Source of the DNA: Cyanidiococcus yangmingshanensis
Lineage: Eukaryota; Rhodophyta; Bangiophyceae; Cyanidiales; Cyanidiaceae
Direction: 5' to 3'
Assembly: GCA_013995675.1 (NCBI GenBank)
Contig: VWRR01000002.1
Location: forward strand, 558,001-622,000
Length of the DNA: 64,000 nucleotides
Made by a program: the position numbers and the translations under genes. How positions within the stretch are numbered: position 1 is the stretch's first letter; each line of letters begins with the position of its first letter. The notes under the pieces were generated by a model that was not told where the DNA came from, did no database searches, and saw nothing but the letters and a program-made list of their open reading frames with translations. Positions 1 through 10,567 of the stretch are shown in pieces.

Positions 1-1086
1 ATGCTCGGTCCCGTTCTCGGGAGTTATATGCTGCCCATCCTCGGATGAGGAAGTTTTCAGACTCTTACCCGTTTTGAACTCTTCTAAAAGCATTTCAGTC
101 GTCCCTGGATAATGCCAAATCATCTCAACGAGCTGACTCATAGGCATTGCGTTCGTCCGCCAATCCTGTGACATCGACAGTGATGCTGCGCTATTGCGCG
201 GACTCGTCTCAATCTTCGAGCCGCTTCCTTGTGAGGTCTTTGGTTCCCGGCGACGCTGTCCTAAGGTGCGCAACACCGCCTCTCGAATTCGTGCTCGTTC
301 CTCGTCGCTTCGTCTCCGTCCATACATTGGGTTTTTCTCCCCAGAAAGCGCCTCCCGGATGCGACGACGGTGTGTATCGCTGAGAGAGCGTCCTCGCAAA
401 GACGCTGCTATCCGCTGGCGTACTTCCGTTGGCCGTTTGCGACCGCGTAAAGCCGCCGCTATCCGAGCCCGAGTCTCCACCGAACGCTGCTGGACGGTCG
501 TCCGCGAGTTCGAGCCTAGCGTTAAGAGCACGAACACTTCCACGACGTGTCGGAGGGTGTCGTCATCGAACAGGCCCGTTGCCATGAACGGGACCAGAAA
601 ACTGGCCAAACTCGCACTACGAGGCTTTGCGGGTATACAGAGATAGTCCAGACCCATTGAAACAGACTCATCGTCTGTAGACGACGAGGTGCTACGCGTG
701 TCCTCCGCTTTTGCGCCGAGTGTCTGAAACAGGACGCAACGGCGGCGTTGTTCGCGTTTGGTCCCAGCAGAAACACCAACAAAGTCTGCGGAAACCCTCT
801 GGGTCCGCAGCAGGGACCTTCCTACCCGACGTGTCGCCTGCTCCCTCCAAGCGTTCTCCCTCGTGAGTTGAATGGAAAGCCGCAGACGAGGCAAGGCGCA
901 CCAAAGACGAGGCAGTGCCGTGACCCAAGCGACCGCTCGCGACCTCTCTGCTCCCCGAACTCTGCCTCCAAGTCGTCGCATCCCAACGTTTAACACTATT
1001 TTTCCCTCAAACCAATTGTTTCGACCATCGACACATGTTTTACGGCGCTCAATATACTCCAGTTCCATCCATTTGACGCTGGACAT
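1..1086 (-). CDS. NUMOD3-repeat protein, C-terminus cut by window edge
   Basis: The minus-strand frame is open from an in-frame stop at 1182-1180 to the left edge. The first ATG is at 1086, with alternatives at 1068 and 981; 362 codons are visible. From about residue 203 there are four consecutive short basic helical units, with cores RARIAAALRGRK, RQRIAASLRGRS, RRRIREALSGEKNPMYG and RARIREAVLRTLG. The spacing and the NPMYG turn match NUMOD3, a DNA-binding motif first known from homing endonucleases and also present in plastid or nuclear proteins of plants and algae. No nuclease catalytic domain is visible in this part. The first 200 residues are rich in Arg, Ser and Ala and could include a targeting peptide, then a short hydrophobic stretch near residue 165. 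The function is unknown; nucleic-acid binding is inferred from the repeats only. The true start is uncertain. Confidence 0.75.
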   Translation of the reverse strand, partial: MSSVKWMELEYIERRKTCVDGRNNWFEGKIVLNVGMRRLGGRVRGAERSRAVAWVTALPRLWCALPRLRLSIQLTRENAWREQATRRVGRSLLRTQRVSADFVGVSAGTKREQRRRCVLFQTLGAKAEDTRSTSSSTDDESVSMGLDYLCIPAKPRSASLASFLVPFMATGLFDDDTLRHVVEVFVLLTLGSNSRTTVQQRSVETRARIAAALRGRKRPTEVRQRIAASLRGRSLSDTHRRRIREALSGEKNPMYGRRRSDEERARIREAVLRTLGQRRREPKTSQGSGSKIETSPRNSAASLSMSQDWRTNAMPMSQLVEMIWHYPGTTEMLLEEFKTGKSLKTSSSEDGQHITPENGTEH

Positions 1087-3570
1087 GAAGGTATGGGTGT
1101 CAACTCGAATCTGGAGCCGAGCTGGAGCGACAGCGCCCGCGGAGCCGAGCTTCTGAGCTGCGCGCACCAGGAGCGATGTCTATTTAGGGATAAACCTGTC
1201 ATCGGGGTTTGATTTGCGACAACAGCACCGATGCATGCGCATCCAAGTGTCTTCTCGAAAGCACCCGCGTACTGCTCCTGTCGGATGTGACGCGGTCAGG
1301 GTTCGGTCCCGTCCTTGACGTTTGAGGCCAGTTTCTTGAGCATAGCTATCGCCATCGGATATGCATGAAACGTTCATCAGCTCGTGACAAAGACGATATC
1401 CGTCCAGCGCTGGTGGATATCGAAGCAGCATGCGCTCAGGCGCATTGCCTCGGTGCGCATCATCGCCGCCGTCTATCCGCGGGGAATCTCGACCGCATAT
1501 CTTGGTGGACATCGATCCGGCAGGTGAGTCCAAGCTTTTGATTGCGTCACTATTGGAGCCAGACGGGCAGGGCTTGACAATGATCACGGCACGCGCTCCG
1601 TAGGAAGCGTTTATGCCTGTGCCGAGACGAGGTGTGTAGACTCGATCGATATCCTCTTTGCCATGCTGCTCGCTATCACCGAAAAGGTTCGTTTCGGCTG
1701 TCTGGACCTGGTGTATATTGACTTGCTGAGGCTGCTCGACAGCGGCGGTTAAGGGTACCGACGGCAAGCAAACATGCGTCTTACATCGAGCACACCGCCA
1801 ATGGTTAGCTACCCTAGAATTTCCCTGATCCCATATCGTCAGTCACCTCCTGGAATGCTTCTCGACATAGCTTACTTGACCTGGTACGTGTCGGCCTCGG
1901 TGCAGCCAATGCCGCCATCCGATGACATCGAAGAGACAGCGCCAGCGTACGCCGCGCTCGCGCACGCAAAGACGCGGCCCACTTCGTGGCAGCCCATCGA
2001 TCGCCCGATTACTTTCGATAGAGTTCTTGGTCGCCGCGTGAATACTGTCTCAGCACTACCGTTTCGGCGGTACCTTGGTCTCATGGGCCTAGGACCAGTG
2101 CAGTAGTTCGAGCACAGCGGGTCGTGCGTGAAGCAGAGGAAGGCTCCTATGCTCCGTCACTGCTCGGTTGCGAGGGCTCGTAAGCACCTTGTTGAACGCG
2201 TGCAGGGCGAAAAACGCACACACCCCATGCCTTTTACTTGCGGTGTCCGGGCGGAGCTTAGCAGGGGTGCACGGTGTTCTGGAGCGTTGCGAGAACGCCC
2301 AGTGCGTCGCCGTGTGCCCCAAGAGTCCCGAAGCGATGCGTGACGGCTCGTGAGTTCAGCTGCTGTGCCAGTCCGAAGCGAGTTCGTGCTTGCGGCAGTG
2401 TTCTCGGCTCGCGACTGCTGCCTGTTCGTCGACTCGGTCGCCTCAGGGCGCTCGAGTTCGATAGAACCAAAGGAATTTTTCGTTCTATTTCCTCCCGCCT
2501 CCAGAGCGATGCTTTTGAAAGCTCGCACTCTTGAGGTTACCATTGCCAGCTCTTCGTCCAGCGTCCCGGCGTTCAGAGTCCTTGCTCGGGAACAGACGTC
2601 CTCCGAGGCCTGCGTCAGCTGGACTCGGCCTTGAGCCCGATCTTTGACTCGAGCGGACCTCTCAACGAAGAAAACTTTACCTTCACATCCGTCCGATGCC
2701 AGCGCTAGCTCGCGGGAACCGCTTGTTGCAACGCGGCAACCCAAAAACCGATGCTTCGTCCGGACGTCTGAAACAAGTCGTTCAACATGTCGTCTCTCGT
2801 TTAGAGCACCCATGTGCGGACATCTCCTGATGCATCGTCTCTGCAGGTATCGACGAACCTGTGCCTTGCGCAAGTTCGGATCCCAAGCCGACGACCTCCC
2901 TGGAACGCCTCTCGCACCAAGGTCGCATTTACAGGTACAAGGTCCCTGATAGCTCCGTCTTTTCGATCCCTGAACCACAGGTTCTCAAGGTCAATTTTTG
3001 AATGAAAACGCTGGTCCCGACGAGAAAGACAAGAATACAGGGTGAAGCTTTGCTGTTCCAGATCGATTGTACTCCCTATGAACGAATGAAGACTGAAGCA
3101 TCTCCGGCGTTGCCTTGCGAACACCAGACTCCAGCAGTGCTCACTGGAATTCAGACACAAATGTTGCCTCAATCGATTTTCGTAGACCGTATGCTAGCCT
3201 GTGAAATCTGGCTTGTTCCCGCTGGTGCGCTGGCAGAGAACGGGACACATCTTGCACTGGTCAGGATGCCTGCGCCAGGATGCACGGGTCATCAAACCGA
3301 AAAAACGTCGTTGGTGCAGCCAGCGCTCAGCCAACAGGCGCGAACTAGAGCATCAAGTGACGGAACGCGAGCGACCTTTGGGTTTCAAGTCGTCAAAGGC
3401 CCGTGGCAGCTGCACACTGTCCACCGCAGGAGGCTTTCGTGTCTCTGGAGGACCCGGGGTTACTCACGCGTGTGCGAGCAGATGCATAACTCATCCTGTT
3501 GGCCGAGCACGCTACTGGCGATAGAGACCGGTAAATCTCAGTAAGGAACGGGTTTCCGTTTGTAACGGTT
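1087..3570. other. 2.5 kb stretch with no supported gene
   Basis: Several open frames of 100-270 codons occur on both strands, but most lack an ATG near their start and none shows a recognisable domain. The best are a minus-strand frame at 2157-2813 and a plus-strand frame at 3002-3544. Both are discussed under rejected items. I see no RNA gene or repeat here. Confidence 0.55.
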
Positions 3571-4671
3571 TTGTGCATGTGGTCATTTGTGTTTCGAAGG
3601 ATACCTCGTGCACACTGGAGACTGTCGCTCTGGCGGACGTTGAGCAGTTTTGAAAAAGGGCAGTTTCTGGAGACGACACGCGCTGCTCTCGATACCATTG
3701 AGGCAGAGCTAGGGGAGAACAGGCGTCTACTGCAAGAGTTTTCACTGAAGCGGGATTCTGAACCTGAGTTTGAGCAGCTGATCCGGGAGGAGATTCAACA
3801 GCTCGAGAGGCAGCGGCGTCTCCTGCTAGCGTCGGAGTCAACGCACCCAACTGCGTCCGGTGGCAGAACCGTACCCGACATCCAGGAACGTCCGGGATCT
3901 GAACACGACACTCTGGTGCCAGCCTCTTCCGAGCGATACAAGCCCCATTCTATTGCGTCTGTCTTTCTTGAGGTGCAACCTGGTGCTGGAGGCATCGAGG
4001 CCAGTATCTTTGCGAATGAGCTTTTCAAGATGTATGAGCGCTACGCCAAGCGTCGTGACTGGCACTTTCAGACCCTCGATGAATGTTTAGCACGTGTCGA
4101 AGGGGCCGGCGCGTACGAGCGACTCCGTCACGAGGCTGGTGGAGTCCGCGTCCAGCGCGTACCCGTGACCGAGTCCCGCGGCCGAGTACACACATCGCTC
4201 GCTTTTGTTGTCATCCTGCCAGAGGACCGATTCGAGAACAATGAAGACGCTTCATTATTGCACCGAGACGAACTCCGTATTGATCGGTTTCGCGCGAGCG
4301 GCGCCGGAGGCCAACATGTGAACAAAACGGATAGCGCGGTCCGCGTGACTCACCTCCCCACGGGGTTGCAGGTCGCGGTGCAGACGACACGCTCACAACA
4401 CCAGAATCTAGCGCTCGCAATGCGTCTGCTACGAGCACGTCTCATAGACTCACAACGCCAAGCAAGGCAGCGACAGCAGCAGGAAGACCGCCGAGGGCAG
4501 GTGGGCTCTCGCGCCCGCCACGAGCGTGTTCGCACCTTCCACTTTCCGCGAAATGAAGTGGTCGACCACAGGGTTCACCGAAGAGTTCCTGATCTGCTGC
4601 GAATCCTCCGAGACGGGGATGTAGACCTCTTGCCCATACCAAACGTGGAGGCCGAGATGCAAACACATTGA
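3571..4671 (+). CDS. Organellar peptide chain release factor 1 (RF1 class)
   Basis: The product is 366 residues, the usual length of bacterial-type RF1. It recognises UAA and UAG stop codons and triggers peptide release on organellar ribosomes. The catalytic GGQ tripeptide is at residues 246-248 within GAGGQHVNKTDSAVR. The codon-reading motif is PVT at 198-200, the P-x-T form typical of RF1; RF2 carries SPF there. The conserved segment GAGGIEASIFANELFKMYERY lies just past residue 130. The first 25 residues (starting MCMWSFVFRRIPRAHW) are basic and amphipathic with no acidic residue, which suggests a mitochondrial presequence, although a plastid destination cannot be excluded. A second ATG two codons in (3577) is an equally good start. 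It is convergent with the dehydrogenase at 5056-6150. Confidence 0.93.
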   Translation: MCMWSFVFRRIPRAHWRLSLWRTLSSFEKGQFLETTRAALDTIEAELGENRRLLQEFSLKRDSEPEFEQLIREEIQQLERQRRLLLASESTHPTASGGRTVPDIQERPGSEHDTLVPASSERYKPHSIASVFLEVQPGAGGIEASIFANELFKMYERYAKRRDWHFQTLDECLARVEGAGAYERLRHEAGGVRVQRVPVTESRGRVHTSLAFVVILPEDRFENNEDASLLHRDELRIDRFRASGAGGQHVNKTDSAVRVTHLPTGLQVAVQTTRSQHQNLALAMRLLRARLIDSQRQARQRQQQEDRRGQVGSRARHERVRTFHFPRNEVVDHRVHRRVPDLLRILRDGDVDLLPIPNVEAEMQTH

Positions 4672-5055
4672 TTTGATCGCCTTGGCAGAGCATGAACAAT
4701 GTTGCAGGTTACTGAAAAGGTCGCTCGCATTCGCACAAGGAAAAGCGCATGATCGCTGCGAGTGCTCCGTGAAACTCGGTGCGAATGCGCCCTAGTGATG
4801 AGGACAAAGCTTTCCGATAGAACTGAATGAGGGCTTTGCGGGTTGTCTCAGCGAATCAACCGCTTCCGACTATGCTTGTCTTTACTCGCCCTGGTTTCTC
4901 AAAATGGGGATGCTATGCAGCTCCATAGGCACATGCGTGTTCTTTGACATGCCGAAAACCCGTCTCAGCTGGTGATGGCGGCATATCCGTCGATGGTGAA
5001 GCGCGAGGATTTGCCTATCGCAGTGCCTGAGCTGTCCAATGTCCACTTGATCCAC
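4672..5055. other. Convergent intergenic spacer
   Basis: About 380 bases separate the 3' ends of the RF1 gene and the alcohol dehydrogenase gene. I see no coding frame, repeat or RNA gene in it. Confidence 0.6.
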
Positions 5056-6150
5056 CTAGACTGCTTCCAACTGTTTGTTATCGATCACGAACCGATAACG
5101 CACATCGGAACGAGCCATTCGCTCGTAGGCCTCGTCGATTGCTGTCGGTGGAATCATTTCGATTTCACAAACAATGCTATGCTTCGCACAAAAGTCTAGC
5201 ATTTCTTGCGTCTCCTGGATGCCACCCACAAGAGAGCCAAAAATGGACCTCCGTCCGAATACGAGCGCCTGCGCAGGTATCTCATACGGTTCTGGTGGAA
5301 TGCCCAGCAAACAGAGCTTTCCATCCCGCCGCAACAGGGCGGTAAGTGCCGTCAAATCATGCCGAGCCGCCACCGCATCTACGATCAGATCGAACGTCCC
5401 TGCTTCTCGCTTCATTGCCTCTGGATCGCTCGTCAAGAGGTACTGGTCTGCTTTGAGCAGCTCAAGAGCATCCTGGCGTTTCTTCTCGGAGCGGCTGAGC
5501 ACCACAACGGTACAGCCCATGGCCTTTGCTAAACGGACAGCGATGTGTCCAAGACCTCCCAGACCGTTGATACCAACCCGCATGCCCTTCTTTGCACCCG
5601 CGTAACGCAAGGGTGAGTAGGTGGTGATACCCGCACAGAGCAGCGGTGCAGCCCGGGGGAGCATATCCGGCGTCGCCAACTTTTCCGGAATACGCAGCAC
5701 GTAACGGTAGTCGACGACGATCTCCCGAGCGTAGCCACCATAGGTCGGCTCACCTGCCTTGTCTCGGCCGTTGTAAGTGAACACAACTCGTGGACAGAAC
5801 TGGACAGCAAGGCCATTCTTACAGTCCTCGCACTGCCGACACGAGTCGACGAAGCAGCCAACACCAACCACGTCACCTTCCTTGAACTTGCCTTGCTTTC
5901 TTGCCTGCTCACCCACCTGAATAACTTTCCCTACGATCTCGTGACCCGGCACCATAGGGTACGTGGAACCTTTCCATTCATCGCGCACCTGATGCAAATC
6001 ACTGTGGCAGATGCCACAATACTCGATCTGGATCCGAACATCGTCCGCCGTTGGCGCCCGCCTTGGGCAGGCCCAATTCTCAAACTTCGCATCGTGGCTC
6101 TTTACCACATACGCCGGCGTCGTATAAGCTGATTGCACTGCACTTGTCAT
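5056..6150 (-). CDS. Zinc-dependent alcohol dehydrogenase, CAD/AdhC-like
   Basis: The product is a 364-residue medium-chain dehydrogenase that reduces aldehydes or oxidises alcohols with NAD(P). The catalytic zinc site is seen as CGICHSDLHQ followed by GHEIVG. The structural zinc lobe has four cysteines spaced C-x2-C-x2-C-x7-C (CRQCEDCKNGLAVQFC). The Rossmann motif is GLGGLGH, followed by a stretch rich in Ser, Arg and Lys (SRSEKKRQ) that favours NADP(H). The overall pattern is that of the cinnamyl-alcohol-dehydrogenase/YahK group rather than class III glutathione-dependent enzymes. No targeting peptide is obvious, so it is probably cytosolic. The first in-frame ATG is at 6150. Bacterial relatives of this group are common, so acquisition by transfer is possible but untested. 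The physiological substrate cannot be read from sequence. Confidence 0.93.
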   Translation of the reverse strand: MTSAVQSAYTTPAYVVKSHDAKFENWACPRRAPTADDVRIQIEYCGICHSDLHQVRDEWKGSTYPMVPGHEIVGKVIQVGEQARKQGKFKEGDVVGVGCFVDSCRQCEDCKNGLAVQFCPRVVFTYNGRDKAGEPTYGGYAREIVVDYRYVLRIPEKLATPDMLPRAAPLLCAGITTYSPLRYAGAKKGMRVGINGLGGLGHIAVRLAKAMGCTVVVLSRSEKKRQDALELLKADQYLLTSDPEAMKREAGTFDLIVDAVAARHDLTALTALLRRDGKLCLLGIPPEPYEIPAQALVFGRRSIFGSLVGGIQETQEMLDFCAKHSIVCEIEMIPPTAIDEAYERMARSDVRYRFVIDNKQLEAV

Positions 6151-7148
6151 CCTTGGTTCGTATCGCAACGAAGAGTGCCAATGTTCACTCGCTTAGGCTC
6201 TAGATTCACACCAGACGTCACGACTGGATGGAAGCAATCTTTCGCGATCCGTCGCGAGAAGATCTCGTTTCCGATTTTCGCCGATTGAACGGTCGAGCGG
6301 GCTCCATGACGTTTCTCGAAGGCGTGATCGTCGTGTCCCGTCTAGAAGAGACTGAATCGCTTGCAGCGCCCGATCCTCTTTGATGACGATCGGCGGCTGC
6401 CCTGATCCCGTCAAGGTTGCGGTCCCGTTTGTCGACGACGCGGATCGCTCGCGCCATCGCCGCAGCAGGATCGAAGCGTATGGGCATGATTGTCCATTTT
6501 TGGATCAATGATTGATTGGACGAATGTATGAATGGTTGATTGATTGGACGAATGCATCGCTGACGAGATCACGAGTATGCATGCGTGCAGTGCAGTGTCG
6601 TGACGGACTCAGGCCACGCCTGTGATTTATGACGAATCGGTTTCGCTCGTTTTGGGATCCGCTCGACGGTCGTGAACAAATGGAACGCTGCTCGAGGCGA
6701 CGCATTGGAGCTTGGTCGGACACACAACCTATGTATGCTGATCAGTCAGTTTCGCGCGACTAGATAACGCACTCAAGACGATAGGCGACGAATATGAAGG
6801 CTCGATCTGGCATCGAGATCGTTTCGCCAGCTGCAGGCACCTCATCAGCCGTGATGTCCGATTCATGAATATGTCTTATACAATGATGGAAAGTCTCGTT
6901 TCTCGAGTTCAGGTGTCGATAGATAGTGCGGTCGGTTTCGGCAAGTATGTGTCGGAGCGTCAGCCGCGTTCACGATGATCTCAATGCCAATCTCTGCTCT
7001 GAATGCGAGGACAGAGCCTTGTTGCGGCGTCTCTGGTAAGGATGTTAGCATTGCGCAAGTCGAGGCATAACATTGGGGTTCACGTTCGGTCTATGCACTC
7101 CGACCGGAGCATGTCCGTGCTGGTGCGTTTTTCGGGCACGCGGCTTGG
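6151..7148. other. Spacer upstream of dehydrogenase and LeuRS
   Basis: This stretch is locally AT-rich. It contains a short direct repeat (see 6510-6554) and no frame I can support as a gene. It would hold the divergent promoters of the dehydrogenase and the LeuRS gene. Confidence 0.55.
6510..6554. repeat. 17-bp direct repeat, two copies
   Basis: The sequence gattgattggacgaatg occurs at 6510-6526 and again at 6538-6554, with a 28-bp period. A related AT-rich run of gaatga and gttgatc words occurs at 19565-19680. It may be low-complexity slippage or a promoter element; no function is known. Confidence 0.7.
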
Positions 7149-7843
7149 ATGCCTCGCTGGACGCCGCGCGCAGGCCACTGGAAATGGCTTGTCCCGAGCT
7201 CAGGGTACAGCGCCGTGTACGCGCTAAGTTCGAAAGTAGCAAAGAAAAACCTACTCCATCGTACTAAGGCTTGTGATTCTGGAGCAAGTGTGATCATAAT
7301 TGAAAGTGATCAGCGGCCAAGCCGATCAGTGGTCAGGAGAGCCGATACTTGCGCTCGACTGATGCCTTGTCGTACCGCCGAGCGGCGACCATCTCAGGCG
7401 CGTGAGCTCTTTCGACTGCTCTCGGTTGGCAGACCTCTCAAACGTTTTATGGATCAGCGGACGTTGGGGTTTGTGACTGGTTGCAACCTTGCACCTTGGA
7501 GCTGCTTGAACACTCATTCAGTTTCGCGTGCTTGGTTGCGACTTTTTCGCAGCGCGAGGCCAACGAATGCGGGGAGAGGCTGGGAACGGAGCGCCCCCTG
7601 CAGACCAGTGTTCAGCAGCAATCTTCTGGTAGGGTGTCATGATCATAGAGGGCCTTTTTGAGCCGTTTCGTGAACGCAAGAGGAGCGCTGACGTTGCGTC
7701 CTCGGAAACGGCCGGCTCGGTTTCGAGCCTCAGCAGCTGCAGGAAACGTTGAACAAACGGGTTTTGCGGATGAATCAAAGGACCGTATAGCACAGAACCG
7801 GAATCCCACACCACTTGCACCAACGAAGCAAACGGACGAGATC

Positions 7844-10567
7844 ATGTCCGCGTCCGAGACCGGAACCAGTCGAATGGATCATACCTACGATTTTCTCGCG
7901 GTTGAGCGGAAATGGCAAGCGTTCTGGGAGCGAGAGCAGACTTTCCGAACACCGGATGATGTCGACACGAGTCGGCCCAAATTCTACATCCTCGATATGT
8001 TTCCTTATCCGAGTGGTGCTGGGCTGCACGTGGGACATCCCGAAGGCTACACAGCCACTGACATACTCGCTCGGTACAAACGCATGCGTGGATTCAACGT
8101 TCTCCATCCGATGGGGTGGGACGCCTTTGGTTTGCCCGCCGAGCAGTTTGCACTGGATACCGGCATTCACCCTGCAGTAGCAACAGAACGAAACATTCAT
8201 CGTTTTCGGAAGCAACTGCAGTCACTGGGATTCTCGTATGACTGGCAGCGCGAGCTGAACACAACGAGTCCCGAGTACTATCGCTGGACGCAGTGGATTT
8301 TTCTGCAACTGTATAAGAAAGGCCTGGCGTATCAGGCAGAGGTCCCAGTGAATTGGTGCCCTGCACTGGGCACCGTGCTAGCGAACGAGGAGGTCATCGA
8401 TGGGCGGAGCGAGCGTGGCGGCCATCCAGTTGTTCGAAAACCGATGCGACAGTGGGTGTTGCGCATTACGGCCTATGCGGAACGACTTCTCGAGGATCTG
8501 GAACTTCTCGACTGGCCGGAAAACGTCAAAGAGATGCAAAGGAATTGGATTGGACGGAGCGAAGGTGTTGAGCTGACTTTCCAGGTTGAATCAATGACCT
8601 CGAACGAGAACGACACGAATGCTGACTCATCGCAACAAATCACTGTCTTCACTACCCGACCTGAGACAATCACCGGTGTTACCTATATTGTGCTGGCACC
8701 AGAGTTTCCAAATTTGGACTCGTTCGCTTCCGACCACCAACGCGAGGATGTTGTTCGATACGTGGAGCAAGCACTGCAGCGCAGCGATCGGGAGCGACTC
8801 GGAACGGAGAGCAAGCTCAAAACCGGCATATTCACTGGTCGCTTTGCGCTTAATCCCGTTACGAAAGAGCGTGTTCCCATCTGGGTTGCTGATTACGTCC
8901 TCGGAGGTTATGGCACTGGGGCGATTATGGCCGTCCCAGGGCACGACGCACGAGATCTAGCGTTTGCCGAGACCTTCAACTTGCCGGTGAAGGCCGTCAT
9001 TGATGAAAACGCTGGTCGAATGATTGGCTGGAAATCAACGTGGCTTGGCGGACTCGACCTCGACGGTGTTCCCTTTGAGGAGGCTCGAGCACGAATCACC
9101 GAGGCGCTGGAACAACTGGGTATCGGACAAAGGAAAATCAACTACAAACTGCGGGACTGGCTCTTTAGTCGACAGCGTTACTGGGGCGAGCCATTTCCTA
9201 TCATCTTCGACGCCGAGACGGGTGAGCCGTTTCCCCTTGATGAAGCTTCGCTGCCGGTAGAGTTGCCTCGTACGGATTCGATTCGACCGAGCGGTGACGG
9301 GCGGTCGCCACTGGCCAACGTGACCGACTGGGTCGAGCTGCGAGATCCGAACTCTGGTCAAGTGCGTTACCTCCGAGAGACAAACACAATGCCTCAATGG
9401 GCTGGAAGCTGCTGGTACTACCTCCGCTTCATTGACAATAAGAATGTCGAACGATTAGTGGATCCGGAAAAGGAGCGCTACTGGATGCCCGTGGATCTCT
9501 ACGTCGGAGGTGTCGAACACGCAGTACTGCACCTTTTATACGCGCGATTTTGGCACAAAGTACTCTACGATTTGGGTGTTGTAAGCACACCAGAACCGTT
9601 CCAGCGGCTCGTGAACCAAGGCATGATTCTCGGCGAAGTTGAGTTCACATATCGACGACAACGGCAGTGCGAAAACGTCTCTGGAGGCAACAGCCCTCAT
9701 AGCAACGGCACGAGTCCTATCGAGCAGTACGAAGAAGTTCGTGTGCCAGCGGATCAGGTCGAAAAACAAAGTGGTGATCGGTACGTTCTGAAAGCTGACC
9801 CAAACATCGAGGTGTCTGCTCGTGCCCACAAGATGTCCAAGTCTCGGGGCAACGTTGTTAATCCCGATGATATCGTTCAGCTGTACGGAGCAGACGCACT
9901 TCGATGTTATCTCATGTTCATGGGACCCCTGGATCAGGTCAAGCCATGGTCCACTCAGGGCGTGAACGGCATGCGCCGCTTCCTCGATCGTGCTTGGAGA
10001 CTCGTTTGCGAAGATGACGACTTTGTGACTGAACGCGAGGTGCAGCCAACGCGAGAGCAGCTGCGTATCCTCCACACCCTCATCAAACGAGTCACCGAAG
10101 ATACCGAAGCGCTGCGTTTCAATACCGCGATCGCAGCAATGATGGAGTTTGTCAACGAGGCCAACAAGTGGAAGGCACCTTGGGCTCGAGGGCGTCTCTT
10201 GGCACCCTTTGTTCTGGTCTTGTCGCCGTACGCACCCCACGTCTCTGAGGAGATGTGGCAAACCATTCGAAGGCGAGCACATCTTCATGAGCGTGGCGAG
10301 TCCATTGCGTCGCTACCACCACGTTCGCTCGCGTACGAACCGTGGCCTACCTATGATCCGCAGTACCTCGTCAGCGACATGGTTACCTACGCTGTCCAGG
10401 TCAACGGGAAACTGCGCGGCACACTGGACATTGACGCGAGCGCAGACCGAGAAGCTGTTCTGGCGGCTGCTCGTGAACTGGGAACGGTTGCGAGCTACCT
10501 CCGAGGCAAGCAAATCGTACGAGAGATTTTCGTCCCGGGAAAAATCACAAATTTTGTGGTGAAATAG
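7844..10567 (+). CDS. Leucyl-tRNA synthetase, bacterial/organellar type
   Basis: This class I synthetase charges tRNA-Leu. From the first in-frame ATG (7844) it is 907 residues. The HIGH-type motif is HVGH at residues 62-65, after PYPSGAGL. The CP1 editing domain is present ([12 protein letters not shown]). The KMSKS loop is at 663-667 within [15 protein letters not shown], and the tRNA-binding C-terminus ends in a basic [15 protein letters not shown] segment. The domain order is that of bacterial LeuRS, not the eukaryotic cytosolic type, so it should serve mitochondria and/or plastid. Oddly, the region just before the ATG stays open in the same frame back to 7649 and encodes an Arg/Ala/Ser-rich stretch resembling a transit peptide, but it has no ATG. 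The annotated start is therefore doubtful. About 55 residues between the zinc-like region and KMSKS (9655-9780) are a lineage-specific insertion. Confidence 0.95.
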   Translation: MSASETGTSRMDHTYDFLAVERKWQAFWEREQTFRTPDDVDTSRPKFYILDMFPYPSGAGLHVGHPEGYTATDILARYKRMRGFNVLHPMGWDAFGLPAEQFALDTGIHPAVATERNIHRFRKQLQSLGFSYDWQRELNTTSPEYYRWTQWIFLQLYKKGLAYQAEVPVNWCPALGTVLANEEVIDGRSERGGHPVVRKPMRQWVLRITAYAERLLEDLELLDWPENVKEMQRNWIGRSEGVELTFQVESMTSNENDTNADSSQQITVFTTRPETITGVTYIVLAPEFPNLDSFASDHQREDVVRYVEQALQRSDRERLGTESKLKTGIFTGRFALNPVTKERVPIWVADYVLGGYGTGAIMAVPGHDARDLAFAETFNLPVKAVIDENAGRMIGWKSTWLGGLDLDGVPFEEARARITEALEQLGIGQRKINYKLRDWLFSRQRYWGEPFPIIFDAETGEPFPLDEASLPVELPRTDSIRPSGDGRSPLANVTDWVELRDPNSGQVRYLRETNTMPQWAGSCWYYLRFIDNKNVERLVDPEKERYWMPVDLYVGGVEHAVLHLLYARFWHKVLYDLGVVSTPEPFQRLVNQGMILGEVEFTYRRQRQCENVSGGNSPHSNGTSPIEQYEEVRVPADQVEKQSGDRYVLKADPNIEVSARAHKMSKSRGNVVNPDDIVQLYGADALRCYLMFMGPLDQVKPWSTQGVNGMRRFLDRAWRLVCEDDDFVTEREVQPTREQLRILHTLIKRVTEDTEALRFNTAIAAMMEFVNEANKWKAPWARGRLLAPFVLVLSPYAPHVSEEMWQTIRRRAHLHERGESIASLPPRSLAYEPWPTYDPQYLVSDMVTYAVQVNGKLRGTLDIDASADREAVLAAARELGTVASYLRGKQIVREIFVPGKITNFVVK

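Noticed and set aside
1180-1767. 195-codon minus-strand frame
   Set aside because: It begins with a non-ATG codon, has no in-frame ATG near the start, and shows no domain or protein-like pattern.
2157-2813. 218-codon minus-strand frame with a segment (RVRAFKSIALEAGG) faintly like Bet1-type SNAREs
   Set aside because: There is no SNARE heptad register beyond a few residues and no C-terminal membrane anchor; the rest is Arg/Ser-rich noise.
3002-3544. 180-codon plus-strand frame with an ATG just upstream of RF1
   Set aside because: Composition is random-looking, no domain is seen, and the strand shows similar frames in neighbouring non-coding DNA.
9536-10288. 250-codon minus-strand frame inside the LeuRS gene
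   Set aside because: It is the shadow of the strongly conserved LeuRS coding strand.
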